The translations under genes were made by a program, and so were the position numbers. The notes below the pieces were generated by a model. The model searched no databases. It worked only from the letters and a program-made list of their open reading frames with translations, and was not told where the DNA came from. Below are positions 1 through 10,279 of a stretch of DNA of 26,042 nucleotides, in pieces (positions within the stretch are counted from its first letter, which is position 1; each line of letters begins with the position of its first letter). This stretch comes from Chara braunii (lineage: Eukaryota > Streptophyta > Charophyceae > Charales > Characeae): contig BFEA01000002.1 in assembly GCA_003427395.1 (NCBI GenBank), positions 1,493,286-1,519,327 on the forward strand, read 5' to 3'.

Positions 1-60
1 CCCCCCCTCCTCTCTCCCTCCCCACAAACACACACACACAAACACACATGTGTGTGTTTG
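1..60. repeat. Low-complexity pyrimidine tract and CA/TG repeat with a near-palindrome
   Basis: Bases 1-23 are almost pure pyrimidine and are followed by a CA-rich run that turns into TG-rich sequence (about 38-60). The CA/TG junction can fold on itself as an imperfect hairpin. On the minus strand the first 23 bases are a polypurine tract. That could be the polypurine tract of the minus-strand Ty3/gypsy element, but it is far from the coding end and no LTR is visible, so I do not claim it. Confidence 0.6.
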
Positions 61-914
61 CAGTTTTGATGCAAATGCAACATGAGAAGGTATGTGACGC
101 CCACACCTCACGGCCAGCATGACTTCCTGATCAGAGTGGGATGGGGCCCCGGAAGTAAGGAAAGGGGTGTGCCAAGGATTTTAGGATAGTGGGGGTGGAG
201 TTCCAGGTCGGAGCTGGAATCTCCTGTGGCAAGCGTTTAGGGACAATTGTACAAGATAGTAAGTGCGGGTCCCGTCTGGCTTTCATGCCTTGGGGGATGC
301 CATCACCATCCCCGTGAGTTTCGTTGCCGAGGCTGGGCTCGGATTTGGTGAACCGGCGGAACGCTATGGGTGTCATGTTGCCTAATTAATTGCTGGCGTC
401 GCTCCTGACAAAGAGTCGGACGAAGCGGGCCTCAGGCGTAGTCTGTGCGTTCGCTGCTCGGCTTCAGTACGGGTTTGCCGAACGAACCCCGCGGCTCGGT
501 ACTCGCTGTCCTGCTGGCACTCGGAGCACGGGGTTCGAGGCCAATAGGGGGCAATCGCGTGCCACGGAGCCGCTGTTAGGCAGCGAAAAGGCAACACGAG
601 GCGGTGGGGAGTGAAGGCTGTCTCAATGATGATGACACCAGGATCGGCGATGATGTAACTCGCGTGTGAACTGGGGAATTGAGAGGGGAAAGGGATCGCG
701 TTTAAGGCCGGTTCAATGTCCCACCCACAGACTCGTTCGTTTCTGGTCCGAAAGGGAAATTTCGGAGGGTAGGATCTGGGTCGCGCGAGGAGACAGGCTC
801 TCTGAACCGGCGATGTCTTAGACTATCTCGATCTGTGACGTGGAAGGGAGTCCTGCGATCCATGCTGTCGAAGATTGGCAAGTTTAGACATGGGTTCGAA
901 CGCGGGTCTTGCAG
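61..914. other. No recognisable gene
   Basis: Mixed-composition sequence. The only open frames are short (60-80 codons), occur on both strands, and have no motif or protein-like composition I recognise. A B-box-like string (GGTTCGAGGCC) near 530 and another near 893 lack a matching A box and cloverleaf, so they are not tRNA genes. Confidence 0.5.
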
Positions 915-1197
915 ACACACGTGTAGGCAGCACCCTTTTTGGTTGCGCTTACACGTGTGTGCACAAGATCATGTTCACAATCAGTCAGATTGGATCGGCT
1001 GGCTATTCTCCGGTCGGGCAATTATTTGATTGGTCGGCAGGCTAGCTCGACACGTGGCACTTACGCATTCGAGCGCACGTGTCCAAACGCAGACATCGGG
1101 AGGGAAATCAGAGGGCAGTCACACATTTGAATCAATCATTCACTTGTTAGTCAAAGCATTCAACAAGGGCCGCTGAGGAATTTGTCATGCACACGTG
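915..1197. promoter_or_regulatory. Cluster of five CACGTG (G-box/ABRE-type) motifs
   Basis: CACGTG occurs at 918-923, 952-957, 1051-1056, 1076-1081 and 1192-1197, four of them in an ACACGTGG/T context typical of plant ABRE/G-box sites bound by bZIP or bHLH factors. The first two lie within a perfect 10-bp inverted repeat (915-924 and 951-960, 26 nt apart). A random 283-bp stretch would hold far fewer than one. No coding region follows closely on either strand, so a promoter role is inference only; the cluster could belong to a lost gene or to an LTR. Confidence 0.35.
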
Positions 1198-1654
1198 GCT
1201 GGAGTTCTTTCTTTTTCCAAAAAGATGGCATGCATACAATCAATCAGAAGAGTTCGCAAAGATTTGACAACCATCAAGTAGAACAAAAACCAGAGATATT
1301 CATGGGCAAAAAGATGGCTGACGCCGCTTGTCAAAACTACCTAGATGAGGGAGAAGAAGACACCATCCCTCACACAAGATCCGAAGGCTGGCAAATCAGC
1401 GACATGCGCGACGAGCGTATCCAACCCAAGTGCAAAATGGATAATAGAAAAGTTACGAATTTGAATTAAGCTAGCATCCCAAGATTACTTGAGGAGGGGT
1501 GAGAGAAGAGCACAAGTTCATTCTACAACACACCATGAACAGAAAATCCGGGACGATTCGCAAGAAAATCTGAAATTGTCGCAACAAGATTGGCCAAGGC
1601 TGAAATAAAAAATTATATAGAGGGTTGGAAAAAGGCACCAACTCACACGCATCT

Positions 1655-1655
<1 letters not shown>

Positions 1656-1721
<66 letters not shown>
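1656..1721. repeat. (CT)33 dinucleotide microsatellite
   Basis: An uninterrupted CT run of 66 bases. It creates repetitive Ser-Leu or Arg-Glu open frames on the two strands that are artefacts. Such GA/CT tracts are common in plant 5' flanks and can bind GAGA-type factors, but nothing here shows a function. Confidence 0.95.
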
Positions 1722-1723
<2 letters not shown>

Positions 1724-3340
1724 ACCACATCACTTCCGATGCAGGCAGTCCGTTGCCTCGCACCAACACCGAGTCGCCACTCCACTTAGCCCGAGCACGC
1801 AAGCCAAGTTCGCCCGTGCGCTAAAGTCCGTTGTGGCCCGCACGTCAACCCCGCTTACTCGGCACCAGCTCGTCGGATCGCCCGACTTACTTCTTCTCAC
1901 CTTCCAACTTGCTCGTTAGCCGATCCTCACTGACCGCGCTAATCTTCCGAATTCAGAGAGAGACAACTAATTGCGCTTGCGAAATTTATAGCATGCATGC
2001 TTGCGCGAGAAACCCGGGATTATGCCAAAGTAGAAGAAAGGAAGGGGAAGAGAAGGAAGTGCCTACGTCTTTATGGCCAAGCGGCGGCGTGGGGGACGTA
2101 GCCACACTCCACGCAACGATCTGTTATTGGCAGTGCTTAGGCCAATTAGAATGGAGGACGAGGTATGTGCGATGGAGGGGGAGAAGGTAGGGAAACAAGA
2201 GAAAAATCAAGAAGAAAGAATTACAGTTACAATCGCGCCCGACAAAAATTACAGTTACACACAAGATTAAGGGCGCAATACAGACTGAGCCACACCCCAG
2301 CGAGGTGAGACGCGCGCAAGCAAGAAGCGTGGTGCAGCAGAAATTTCTAAGGTTCCTAAATTCCTATCTAAATCCTAATTTACAATAAGAAATTATGAAA
2401 GGAAAACAATTCCCAAAGCCCGCGGGGGCTCGATATAAGTTCAAAAATTTGAAAACGACGTTCTCGTGCGACGATCACGCCAAAATTTGTAGTTCCCACA
2501 GCAGAATAAGAAAAAAGTTATGGCGACAATTATCTTTCGCTCCCACCAAGGCGCGACCACTCAACCACCTGCGCGGGACTTCCCCGACCCCGATCTAAAA
2601 AACCAAAAAAATAGAAGCAAGGGCATCCATGCAATTCGCCCCATCCACCCATCCCCTCGCACTTCACCTGACTGGCCCGTTCGATTCCCCCAAAAGCAGC
2701 TTCGCGCAGAAAGTCGCGCGATTACAGAAGATAATTCGTCACATATGTGACACCCAGGGGGTTCCAATCTTGAGCAAGCTCCTACTTGCTCTCTCATCAG
2801 TCGTCAACCTGTGTTTCGATGATCGACGCGGAGCTTGCACATGCAACTTACCGTAAGATCCAAGTGTGGAAGTCATCCAACGTGGCACTCCGAGTCGTGC
2901 GCTCAATCCTAAACGATACCTGGGAAAGGCAATCTAATGACAAGCGGGAGAGGTGGTGGATGGATTTGGGGAAGGGGGGGCATGAAGCGGCGGATTTCTC
3001 GATCGTCGGTGGGGAGTTGGGTGTAATGGATCGTGCGATGGATGTGGGGGAAACATGGGTGTCAACGTTGGTGGGGAAGGGAGGCGACGTGATCGAGATA
3101 AAGCGTGTAGAGGGTACGGGGGATGGCGGCACGAAAGTCTTCATAATCTTCACACGCAGGGATTATGCCCGTGATCATGCAATAAAGCTCTATATTATTA
3201 AATTCCTGCCAATCTACGCTAAAGAGAAGGACATGGAGAGGGAAGGAAGTGACGAGCGAGCGAGTGGTAGCATGCGGGAAGACGGTGATTAGGAGGCGGG
3301 TGGAGTAGCGATGGTGAAAAAGGGAAGTTGGAAATGGGTG
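1722..3340. other. No recognisable gene; open frame of 168 codons at 2786-3292 of unknown status
   Basis: This stretch lies between the microsatellite and the minus-strand retroelement relic. The longest frame (2786-3292, plus, 168 codons) is overlapped by a 101-codon frame on the other strand (2848-3153) and shows no motif, signal peptide or membrane segment I recognise. The 3' end of the gypsy relic (3' UTR and LTR) should lie here or further left, since its coding part ends at 3341, but I could not find an LTR pair when comparing this stretch by eye with 12540-13169. Confidence 0.4.
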
Positions 3341-5060
3341 CTAGCTGTCGAGGAACAAGGGTCGGTCCATGAGTTGCTGAACGGTGAGGACGTCACGGGG
3401 ATGGCGGGATAACGATCGGGGACAAAGCCCAAGCGCCTGCATCTCGACGTAGGAGAAAGGTGGGTCATGATGGTGGAGAGGATTGAGACGGCGATTCACT
3501 TCTTCGGCGACATCGGCTTCCCGATCCCTCTTCGGTGGCGCCTCCATCTCTCTCGATCTCTTCCCGCAGCGGCTTTTGGACTAAGCGGTGGATCGCCCTG
3601 CAGCAGCTGCAGCAGCGGCCCTTCTAACTCCTCGATCAACTGCTTCCCTTACACCGCTTCCTGTCTTCTCTACGCTATAGCCTCTTCCTTCTCCCTGGTC
3701 AGCTCGGCAGGACCATTCAACTCTCCTGTTCCGCCTTCTCCCTCCTCAGACTCCTCTCGATCCGAGCTGGCTTCTTCCAACTCTGCGCCCTCCGACTCGT
3801 GATAATCGGGATCGTCCGACCCAACGTCCAATTCTACCTCCTCTGGCGTTTCCTCTCCTTCCGAGTACTGAAGATGATCGTCCTCCTGGACTTCTTCCTC
3901 GGTTGCTTCTTCTCCTTGCTCCTCCTCTCCGGCTTCCTCGCTAGTTCCTCTTACTTTCACCCGCCGGATGAGAGGGTCCAACACGGAAAGATCAGTAACG
4001 TCGATGACAAGGTACTCGCCCTGGGAAGGATAGCTGTTGTAATCTCCGTCAAGCTCCGTGCACGTGGATCACAGGAGGAATGGCGTCAAGGTACAAGCGA
4101 GCGTGGCTGTTTCCGGCTTCTCGTCACAGCGCGAGAGAATGTCCAGGGCCAGATCGTCCAGCAATTGGGTCAGGAATACCAACAGCTCGTTTGTGATCAA
4201 ATCCAAATGGTCGTCTCGTACCTCCCCAAACAAGATTCATAAAAGCTCCCCCTCCGTGTCCGTTACCCAAGCTTGGACGATCAGTAGTTCCACCTCGTCG
4301 TCGGGGATCTCGTCCCCCTCGCTCTTCTCGGCTGGCTCCGCCCAGTGGAATACGACTTCGAGAAGGCGGAAGCTAAGTGCCACGTACGAGTGCCACCACT
4401 ACGCCCACTTATCAATGCCAAGAATCAGCACGTCCAACTGCGAGATTCTGAAGGAAAGAGGAGCGTCGACTACAGACTGCCAAAACAGAGGGAGATTTGA
4501 GGGGAGGCTGAAGGTGGAGAGGCGATGACGGTTCATTGGGGTGCCGTGAAGGGGCAGAGCTCCTGACAGACAACCTTTGGCGCAGTGGGAGAGAGGCGGA
4601 GCGAGCTAAGATCGACGTCGTTGGAGGAGTCGATCCGCTTACCTCGTCGAGCAGGCAATTGTACCCACGCATCAATAACGTCCGTCGCCCAGCGTCGCAA
4701 CTCTCGAAGGACTGACGTATATCTCCCCAGGTGCTGTGGTGTAAGGTCGCCGACAAAGGCAACCACGACCGACACGTGGCTGGCGCCTGGTCGAGACAAT
4801 CGCTGGAAGGCTGACACCTCAACCAATACCCATGCCGAGTCGACCCGGGTGAACCGAAATTTCGTCGCCGCATGGATGGCCGCCGTACTGAAGAAGGCCG
4901 CCGTACTGAAGAAGGCCGCGAATCGAAGAAGATCTGGACTCAATCGAGGACGCTGCACTTGTCGGATCACAGAGATGGCTGATAATGGCTCCCCGGGTAT
5001 CATTAGCAGCTCGTTGATGACCTATTCAGTGGAAAAGCTCATGACGATGGCGAGGGAGAG
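3341..5060 (-). pseudogene. Decayed ORF downstream of integrase, acidic middle region, unknown function
   Basis: Not recognised. The reading can be followed in three frames: about 5060-4560 (ORF 5003-4533), then another frame from about 4530 through to 3560 with in-frame stops, then 3547-3341. The middle part (about 3970-3680) is strongly acidic, with many Glu and Asp runs; the C-terminal part is basic at first (APPKRDRE) and ends FLDS before a stop. The upstream part has coherent protein-like composition, for example AWVLVEVSAFQ and SHVSVVVAFVGDL. It lies in the same orientation directly after the integrase C-terminal domain, so it is either an additional retrotransposon ORF, as seen downstream of pol in some gypsy lineages, or an unrelated relic. 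It shows no signal peptide or clear membrane span that would argue for an env-like protein. About 570 codons if unbroken. Confidence 0.45.
4879..4914. repeat. In-frame 18-bp tandem duplication
   Basis: The unit GCCGCCGTACTGAAGAAG occurs twice in succession inside the decayed post-pol ORF. On the minus strand it doubles a six-residue Phe-Phe-Ser-Thr-Ala-Ala block without changing the frame. It is a local replication-slippage type change. Confidence 0.85.
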
Positions 5061-5184
5061 ACGAGGGCTGAGAAGAGGAGGGATTAAGGTAGTCGAGATG
5101 GTCGTCTCCCTCCTCGCGATCGAGGGATGACGTAGATGATGGAAGAGAAGGGGAAGAGGGGAGAGAACGCAGGTAGGACACGTG

Positions 5185-6415
5185 TCAAATGATCGGGCGA
5201 GCCGACCGACTTCCTGACACCTCTGGCGCGAATCGCACCGTGTTCACTCCGTTAGGAACGAGCTCAACAACGTGAAATTGCCTGAAGAATCGTGGTGCTA
5301 ACTTACCCTGGCGAACACATTTCCTCACCTGCACTATGTCCCCTAATTTGTACTAGGGCCGAGGCCCAGCGTTCCCATTTCGGGCCTCGTAGCTCCGGAT
5401 CTGTCGTTCGTGGGCCATTTCAGTCATCCGCTGTCTTTTTCGGGCTAATCAGGGGAGGGCCTTTTCCATTAATTCCAGATGGCGTTGGGCCTTATCCTTA
5501 ACCGTCGCTCTAGTGGCCCATCACGAAAGGGTCGTTTCATCATGTAGGCTCGGTAGGGCTACACAGGCCACACTATTGGTCCATAGTTGGAAGGGGGTCA
5601 GACCGGTGAACTCATGGGGTGTCCCTCGGTGAATGACCAGGATGTGATCTACGATATCGGGTCAAGGCCTGGTATCTCTTGCCTCGATATTACGTCGTAA
5701 CGCCGTCTTAATTACCCGGTTCGCATTTTTGACCAGCCTGTTCGATTGTGACATATGAGGGGCAGTATTGTGAAATTCAATAGAGACACTATGTAGGATT
5801 AGATTCCTCAAGACTTCTCCCCTAAGTTCGGCCCCGTTAGCCGTTAAAATCTCCTCTGTGTCTGATGCATCCGGAGAAAATAGTTGACATACCGCGCGAT
5901 TTCCGCCGCCTGTTGCGTCTTACAATAATATACCTCGATCATTTTGAAAAGTGATCCACAAATACCAAAAGAAGTGAATATTCACAGCTATTTGGTCCAG
6001 GGGGCACGACAATATCTGTGGTATCCATGCTGACTCTCTGGAACAGTCGTTCAACTATGGTAGGTGCTATCAATCTAGGCGGCTGAATCGACGCCTTGTC
6101 GGTGGCACAGACGAGACAGTTTCAGACGATGAATTTAACCTCGTCGTGAATATTGGACCAATACCATTCATTTTTATCGATCGCCGCCTCTGTGATCCAG
6201 ACAGCGAAGTGAGCCGCAATTTCCTCGTGGGCCGACGTAACCCAGTCATACCTCGTGAACGAATGAGGCACGGACATCCAAATCCCAGTACCATCTGTCT
6301 TTCGCTTTTCTAACCGTCCCTCATTCCATCGGTAGTCCCGTGCCCTCTTATTGGATCTCCTCTGATCCTCCTTAGTGAAGCCTCGGAGGGAGTTCCCAAC
6401 CACCATAGTTATCAA
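5185..6415 (-). pseudogene. Ty3/gypsy integrase, catalytically dead
   Basis: Integrase inserts the retroelement cDNA into the genome. The N-terminal zinc domain is visible (His residues in HEEIAAH, then CLVC after a stop at 6124-6122). The core begins with MDTTDIV carrying the first catalytic Asp, then VFVDHFSK. At the second catalytic position, where families have D-N-G, this copy reads TANGAEL (Asp to Ala). At the third, the usual Glu in the Q-x-N-x-L-V-E pattern is Lys (SQSNRLVKN). The C-terminal domain GDIVQVRK, KLAPRFF, FHVVELV is present and ends at a stop at 5187-5185. Two frameshifts occur near 5940-5870, with further stops near 5670 and beyond. I see no chromodomain after it. Family assignment is firm; inactivity follows from the changed residues. 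Confidence 0.85.
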
Positions 6416-6520
6416 GACGACATCTGTTCATACCTCGACCCTTCTAAACCGTCGGGTCTTTCCCAACCCTTCAGACGTGGCTAAGAGAAAACGAGCTTCT
6501 GTCGAAACTTTATCAGTGCG

Positions 6521-6682
6521 GCACAAGGGACACAACCAGGATTTGTCCTTATTTCTATACTGAATGCAGGAACCGTGAGCTCAAGAGACACACCGTTGAC
6601 AATCTACCCACTCGACATACCCTTCCCCACTAGGACGCATAGGGACCAAATAAACTCTCGAGATTGCCTCACAAAAATAGCA
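6521..6682 (-). pseudogene. PHD-finger-like C4HC3 zinc module within gypsy pol
   Basis: The minus-strand frame that carries the end of RNase H and the start of integrase encodes, between them, a cysteine-histidine pattern C-x2-C-x23-C-x2-C-x4-H-x2-C-x11-C-x2-C. The pieces are CYFC, then WVDCQRC, then AHGSC, then SWLCPLC. The Trp two residues before the seventh ligand and the W-x-x-C lead-in are PHD hallmarks. An in-frame TGA (6583-6581) sits two residues before the His, exactly where PHD fingers have a conserved aromatic, so it probably arose from TGG. PHD fingers read the histone H3 tail; here such a domain would suit chromatin targeting of integration (inference). It could also be another C4HC3 fold such as a RING variant, but the spacing and the Trp fit PHD best. 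Confidence 0.6.
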
Positions 6683-6898
6683 AAATTTGTCGGGTAGGGA
6701 GAGAAAAAACGAGGATGAGAGGGGAGAAATGGGACCTTCGAAATTACCTTCATGTCCCGTCGCCATTGTGTCTGCCGATCACTTCTTAGGGGTCCGAGGG
6801 AGGATGGTCACCTGTCCGTACGAGGGCTCGCCGGTTGCTTCCGCTTCCCTCCACGGTGTAATCTCTTCGCCCTTTGCCACCTTGCTAGGCCGGTGCAA

Positions 6899-7352
6899 TC
6901 ATGTCAGTCCGTCGGCGTTACCGTGCTTCTCTGTCTTCCGGTGGACGATATCGAAATCGTATTCTTGCAGTCACACAACCCAACGTCCAATCATACATTT
7001 GTAATTGGTAAGCCTCTTGAGAGCCAACAAGGGCTCATGGTCCATGACAAGGAGGAACTTCTGTACTTATAGGTACGGATGGAAATGTTGAATCCCTGAA
7101 ACAACCGCATAGCACTCTCCCCAAGAACCAAATCATTCCTTCTCTCGGCAGGCACCATTCGAGAGGCGTACTCGATGACGTGTCCGTGACCGTCTTTCCC
7201 CTTCTAAGCCAAGATAGCGGAGATCGCCTCAGGCTGCTAGTCCGTGATGAGTATGAATTGCTTCTCCGGGTCTGGCCGGGTCAAAATAGGCGCTGTAGCT
7301 AAAGCCTTCTTCAGAGTGACAAAGGCTTCTTCGCACTCAGCGCGGTTGGTCC
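6899..7352 (-). pseudogene. Ty3/gypsy RNase H domain, broken
   Basis: RNase H removes the RNA template during reverse transcription. Visible pieces in order are ECEEAFVTLKKAL and APILTRPDPEKQFILITD (connection and first catalytic Asp), then HVIEYASR, then in the next frame LLVMDHEPLLALKRL, EYDFDIVHRKTEKHGNADGL. The last matches the family's usual H-R-x-G-x-x-N-x-x-A-D end. There are stops after ITD, after ILA and within the RWVV segment, and one frameshift near 7060. From that frameshift onward the frame runs unbroken by indels (apart from stops) through a linker of about 70 codons into the PHD-like module and integrase. Confidence 0.82.
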
Positions 7353-8483
7353 TTCCGCAAAAGGTTGATTAGAGGTTGTGCGCTCGCTGCGAAACCTTTG
7401 ATAAATCGACGGTAGTACGAGGCCAATCCCAAAAAGGCCCGAACTTGCGTCAGTGATGTAGGCATAAGGGCATCTTGGACGGCCGCGACTTTTCTCGAGT
7501 CTGGTCTTAAGCCCCCTCGGGTCACCACGTACCCGAGGTACGAGATTTTCGAAAGGAAGAACTCATTTTTCTCCAATGCAATCTTGAAGTAAGCATCCTA
7601 CAACGCCCCAAGCGTTCACTTGATATGTTGTGCGTGCCCGTAGAATGATTCCTGAGTAGACTGGGATGTCGTCCATGTACACAATGACGCAAAAGTTCAA
7701 GTTAATCATGCCTTGAGTCAGCCTGGTCTTGTTGACGAAATTTTGAAATGCGACGTTCATCGCTCTCTGAAAAGTAGCTGGTGTATTGCAAATTCTCATT
7801 GGGCAGCCAACCCACTGCCAAGTGCCCTCGAATAACGCAACCGCCGTCTTCGACTGATCCTCCTTCTTAACCAGAATGTGATGGAATCCATGACGAATAT
7901 CAAACTTACTGAAATAATTAGCACATCGAATCGCATCCAACAGATGATCAATCGGGGGAAGGGGGTACACATCTTTGATCATGATATCATTTAGCTTTCG
8001 GTGATCAATGCAAATGCGAATCGAGCCATTTTTCTTCGGGCCTAGGACCATGGGAAACGACCAAGGTCCGGTCGCTGGTTCGATCCATCCGTAAGCCTCG
8101 AATTCTCTTATTCATTGCAATGCTACTTTTCGTTCCACGAGAGAATGTCGGTATAGTTTGTAGTGGAGTGGCGGGTGCGTTCCGGTCTGGATTTCGTGTT
8201 GAATGACTAAGGAGAGTCCGATATCCGTATCTGTTACGCTAATTGCCCCTTGGTATTCAGTCAAAATATCCGCAATCAATCAATGAGTTTCGTTGGGTAC
8301 ATACTGAGGCACATGTAACTCATATGGTTGTCCGTGTATGGTAACCGTCACGTGCTTCGTGCCCACTCTGTGGCTGCTCTCCACAGGGGGAGCAGAGATG
8401 GAGTTGTCTGACTGCCAGGAAAACACGGTGGCGACCGTTTGAGCATCTTCCTCTCGGATGGTCACGTGTTCTTCCGGAGTCAC
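7337..8483 (-). pseudogene. Ty3/gypsy reverse transcriptase, palm motif intact but gene broken
   Basis: The domain copies element RNA into DNA. From the N-terminus one frame reads GLSLVIQHEIQTGTHPPLHY, GWIEPATGPWSFPMVL, GSIRICIDHRKLND, YFSKFDIRHGFHHI (first catalytic Asp), APATFQ-type NTPATFQRAMNVAF, and CVIVYMDDIPVYS (the YMDD box, 7679-7668). Stops interrupt it at 8282-8280 and near 8112. A short extra segment precedes the YMDD strand. Around 7570 the frame shifts and continues as KISYLGYVV, LTQVRAFLGLASYYRRFI and SAQPLINLL, the thumb/connection region. The catalytic Asp pair is preserved, but the surrounding stops make the copy non-functional. Confidence 0.9.
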
Positions 8484-9031
8484 GCCATCGCTGATATCCT
8501 GTTAGGACACTGGTTTCTCGACGATTTTGATTCCGAGCTTATAGGGTGTAGAGTCGTCGCCCCAGGGGGTTCCAAGGCCTGGCTTTCGGCCCCCTCCCGT
8601 AGTAATCGCACCTCCTTTCCTGAGGACAACAAGGAACAACGTAGCCCCGTGATATCACAAAATTACCCCTTGTCTCTATATCTCGAGAGAAACGGGGAAG
8701 TGGCTTCGTATAGGGTCCGAGGGGGTTCCGAAGAATCAAGGATCCAGGATATTTGTACGAGCGGTTTCCCTAAGATTAATGCCCGCGTTCGTTGTAGATT
8801 TCTTTCCGTAATGACAAACATTTTCGTGGCTTTTTGTCCGAATGGGTAGCGAATCAGTTGTTGAGCTATATCCTGTATCACATGATCGACTTCATCTTGG
8901 CTGTCTGAGTCGTTCGATAGTTTCAGTTTTTTTCCGCTTTGATCCAATTCGTCGATTGGTTCCTTCCAGGTGATCACCCGGAGAGGTCCTCTGGTTCTAG
9001 GCGGGGGTTTCTGAGTCGAGGGCGGTGTGGT
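8484..9031 (-). pseudogene. Protease-to-RT linker region of the gypsy pol, degenerate
   Basis: This stretch lies between the protease-like segment and the start of recognisable RT. One open frame (8977-8663) reads as a hydrophilic linker with Asp/Ser runs (LKLSNDSDSQDEVDHVIQ) and no catalytic motif I recognise. It follows the protease stop and precedes the RT frame with another shift near 8500. It is assigned to pol only by position and orientation. Confidence 0.5.
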
Positions 9032-9396
9032 TCAAAGAGTCAACTGCATCAGAATAACGTATGGTTTTCTGCCCGTCTTTCTAAGGATGACGGATCGCCT
9101 CTCAAAATCCAGGTTGACTCGCAGTGTTGTGAGGGCAGGTAATTCCAGAAAGACATCGTAGGTGTTTACATCCACTACTACAACGTCTCCTAGTGTGTGA
9201 ACTTTTCCTAGTCGAAACGCGACATTCGTCATTTTTCCTACCGCTTTGATTTTCTCTTCGTCCGCTGAGACGAGATGATCTTCTTATGTCATGGTGATCA
9301 GATCCTTGCTTTTTCCTGCCTGTTCCACGACTCTCAAGGAAATAGCCAGTACCTCAGCTTCTGAATCGATAACAGCGTTGTAGGGAATTTCCCATA
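9030..9396 (-). pseudogene. Retropepsin-like aspartic protease of the gypsy pol, active-site motif altered
   Basis: The protease cuts the polyprotein. The frame reads WEIPYNAVIDSEAEVLAISL, which aligns with the usual D-S/T-G-A active-site loop but with Glu in place of the Gly. After a TAA stop comes the second half, FRLGKVHTLGDVVVVDVNTYDVFLE, and LPALTTLRVNLDF, which match the beta-strand pattern of the RVP-type fold (…V-x-x-Y-D-V-x-L-…). It begins at the right-hand end of the poly(T) tract (9399-9422), which marks the nested insertion that separates it from gag. Assigned from the pattern and from its place between gag and RT. Confidence 0.7.
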
Positions 9397-9398
9397 CC

Positions 9399-9422
9399 TT
9401 TTTTTTTTTTTTTTTTTTTTTT
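9399..9422 (-). repeat. Poly(A) tail (T24 on plus strand) ending the nested insertion
   Basis: Twenty-four T on the plus strand, hence poly(A) at the 3' end of an insertion read on the minus strand. The adjacent CCTTT (9397-9401) recurs at 11392-11396 on the far side, consistent with a short target duplication. The tract makes the exact left boundary ambiguous. Confidence 0.75.
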
Positions 9423-10188
9423 CCCTAATTTCCTGTATCCATTCCAAACAACCAATCACAATTGAGCCCGTGCTGTGCACCAATCCGGCCTCTTCCCGGT
9501 CTCACACCCCAATCTGGCTCGGTTACAGGGCAGCGCTACCCACCCCAGCTCCGACCATCGTTGACCAGATTGTAGCCATTAGTCAAGTTTGCAGATTGCC
9601 TTCCTCCCTCGGCAATTCCAGACGTCTATACAAAGCCTCAAGCTCCTACACAAGCAGGTTACAGGGCACTGCCCCAGCGCCGGCTACCGTCGTTCTGGCG
9701 CCAACTCAACCTGGCCATTACACAAGAGGACTCAATTAGGAAATTAACTAATCTAGAATGCCAACCAGAAATCAAGGATCTGATAATATCATAATCTTGA
9801 TCAGCAAAACTTTCTGATAATGAAATTTGACGAGTATCCTGAGATGATCACAAAGATGATGGATAATGATGACGACGCTGATGATTATTTCTCTCCACCC
9901 CTCCCCTTCTTCCATGTATTCTCCCCCTCTCCCCTCATTTCCTCTTCTCCTCTCGCTGCCTCCGCTGAGCCCACACATATCTCCCAGCCCCAGCCCAGGT
10001 CAGCTCCCATCATCTGCATCTACTCCCTGGAGGGCAATCACCTCCCACCTTGTGTTTCCCCTGCGGAGTACCGCTCCCTTCCTGAACAACCTACCTACCA
10101 ACTAGACCATAGCCTATCTGGGATATTAGAATATAATCACAAACACAAAGATGACTATTGATTGATGAAAAAAATAATAACGAAACCG

Positions 10189-10233
10189 TGATGATGATAA
10201 TGATGATGATGATTGATAATGAATGATGATGAT

Positions 10234-10277
<44 letters not shown>
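10189..10277. repeat. (GAT)n / (ATC)n trinucleotide microsatellite
   Basis: An interrupted GAT repeat, with an almost pure run of about 14 units from 10235 to 10277. It generates long Ser or His runs in minus-strand frames that are artefacts. Scattered GAT-rich sequence continues on both sides (9840-9880 and 10380-10680), so the whole central part of the insertion is GAT-biased. Confidence 0.9.

Positions 10278-10279
<2 letters not shown>

Noticed and set aside
528-545. B-box-like GGTTCGAGGCC suggesting a tRNA or SINE
   Set aside because: No A box at the proper distance and no acceptor or anticodon stems. The same applies to GGTTCGAAC near 893 and GGTTCAAGGC near 25232.
1590-1919. Open frames across the CT microsatellite (Ser-Leu or Arg-Glu runs)
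   Set aside because: They are produced by the dinucleotide repeat, and neither side of the frame has coding character.
2743-2760. TGTGACACCC as a possible LTR start (also TGTGACGCCC near 94 and TGTGACGGTC on the minus strand near 12538)
   Set aside because: No second copy forming an LTR pair, no CA end, no adjacent primer binding site or polypurine tract at the right place, and the plus-strand ones are in the wrong orientation for the minus-strand element.
2786-3292. 168-codon plus-strand frame as a gene
   Set aside because: No motif, a long frame on the opposite strand, and GC-rich repetitive GATGG/GGGGA composition that favours chance open frames.
9470-9739. 89-codon plus-strand frame near the poly(T) tract as a gene
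   Set aside because: It lies within the nested insertion, has no motif and is antisense to the poly(A)-tailed strand.
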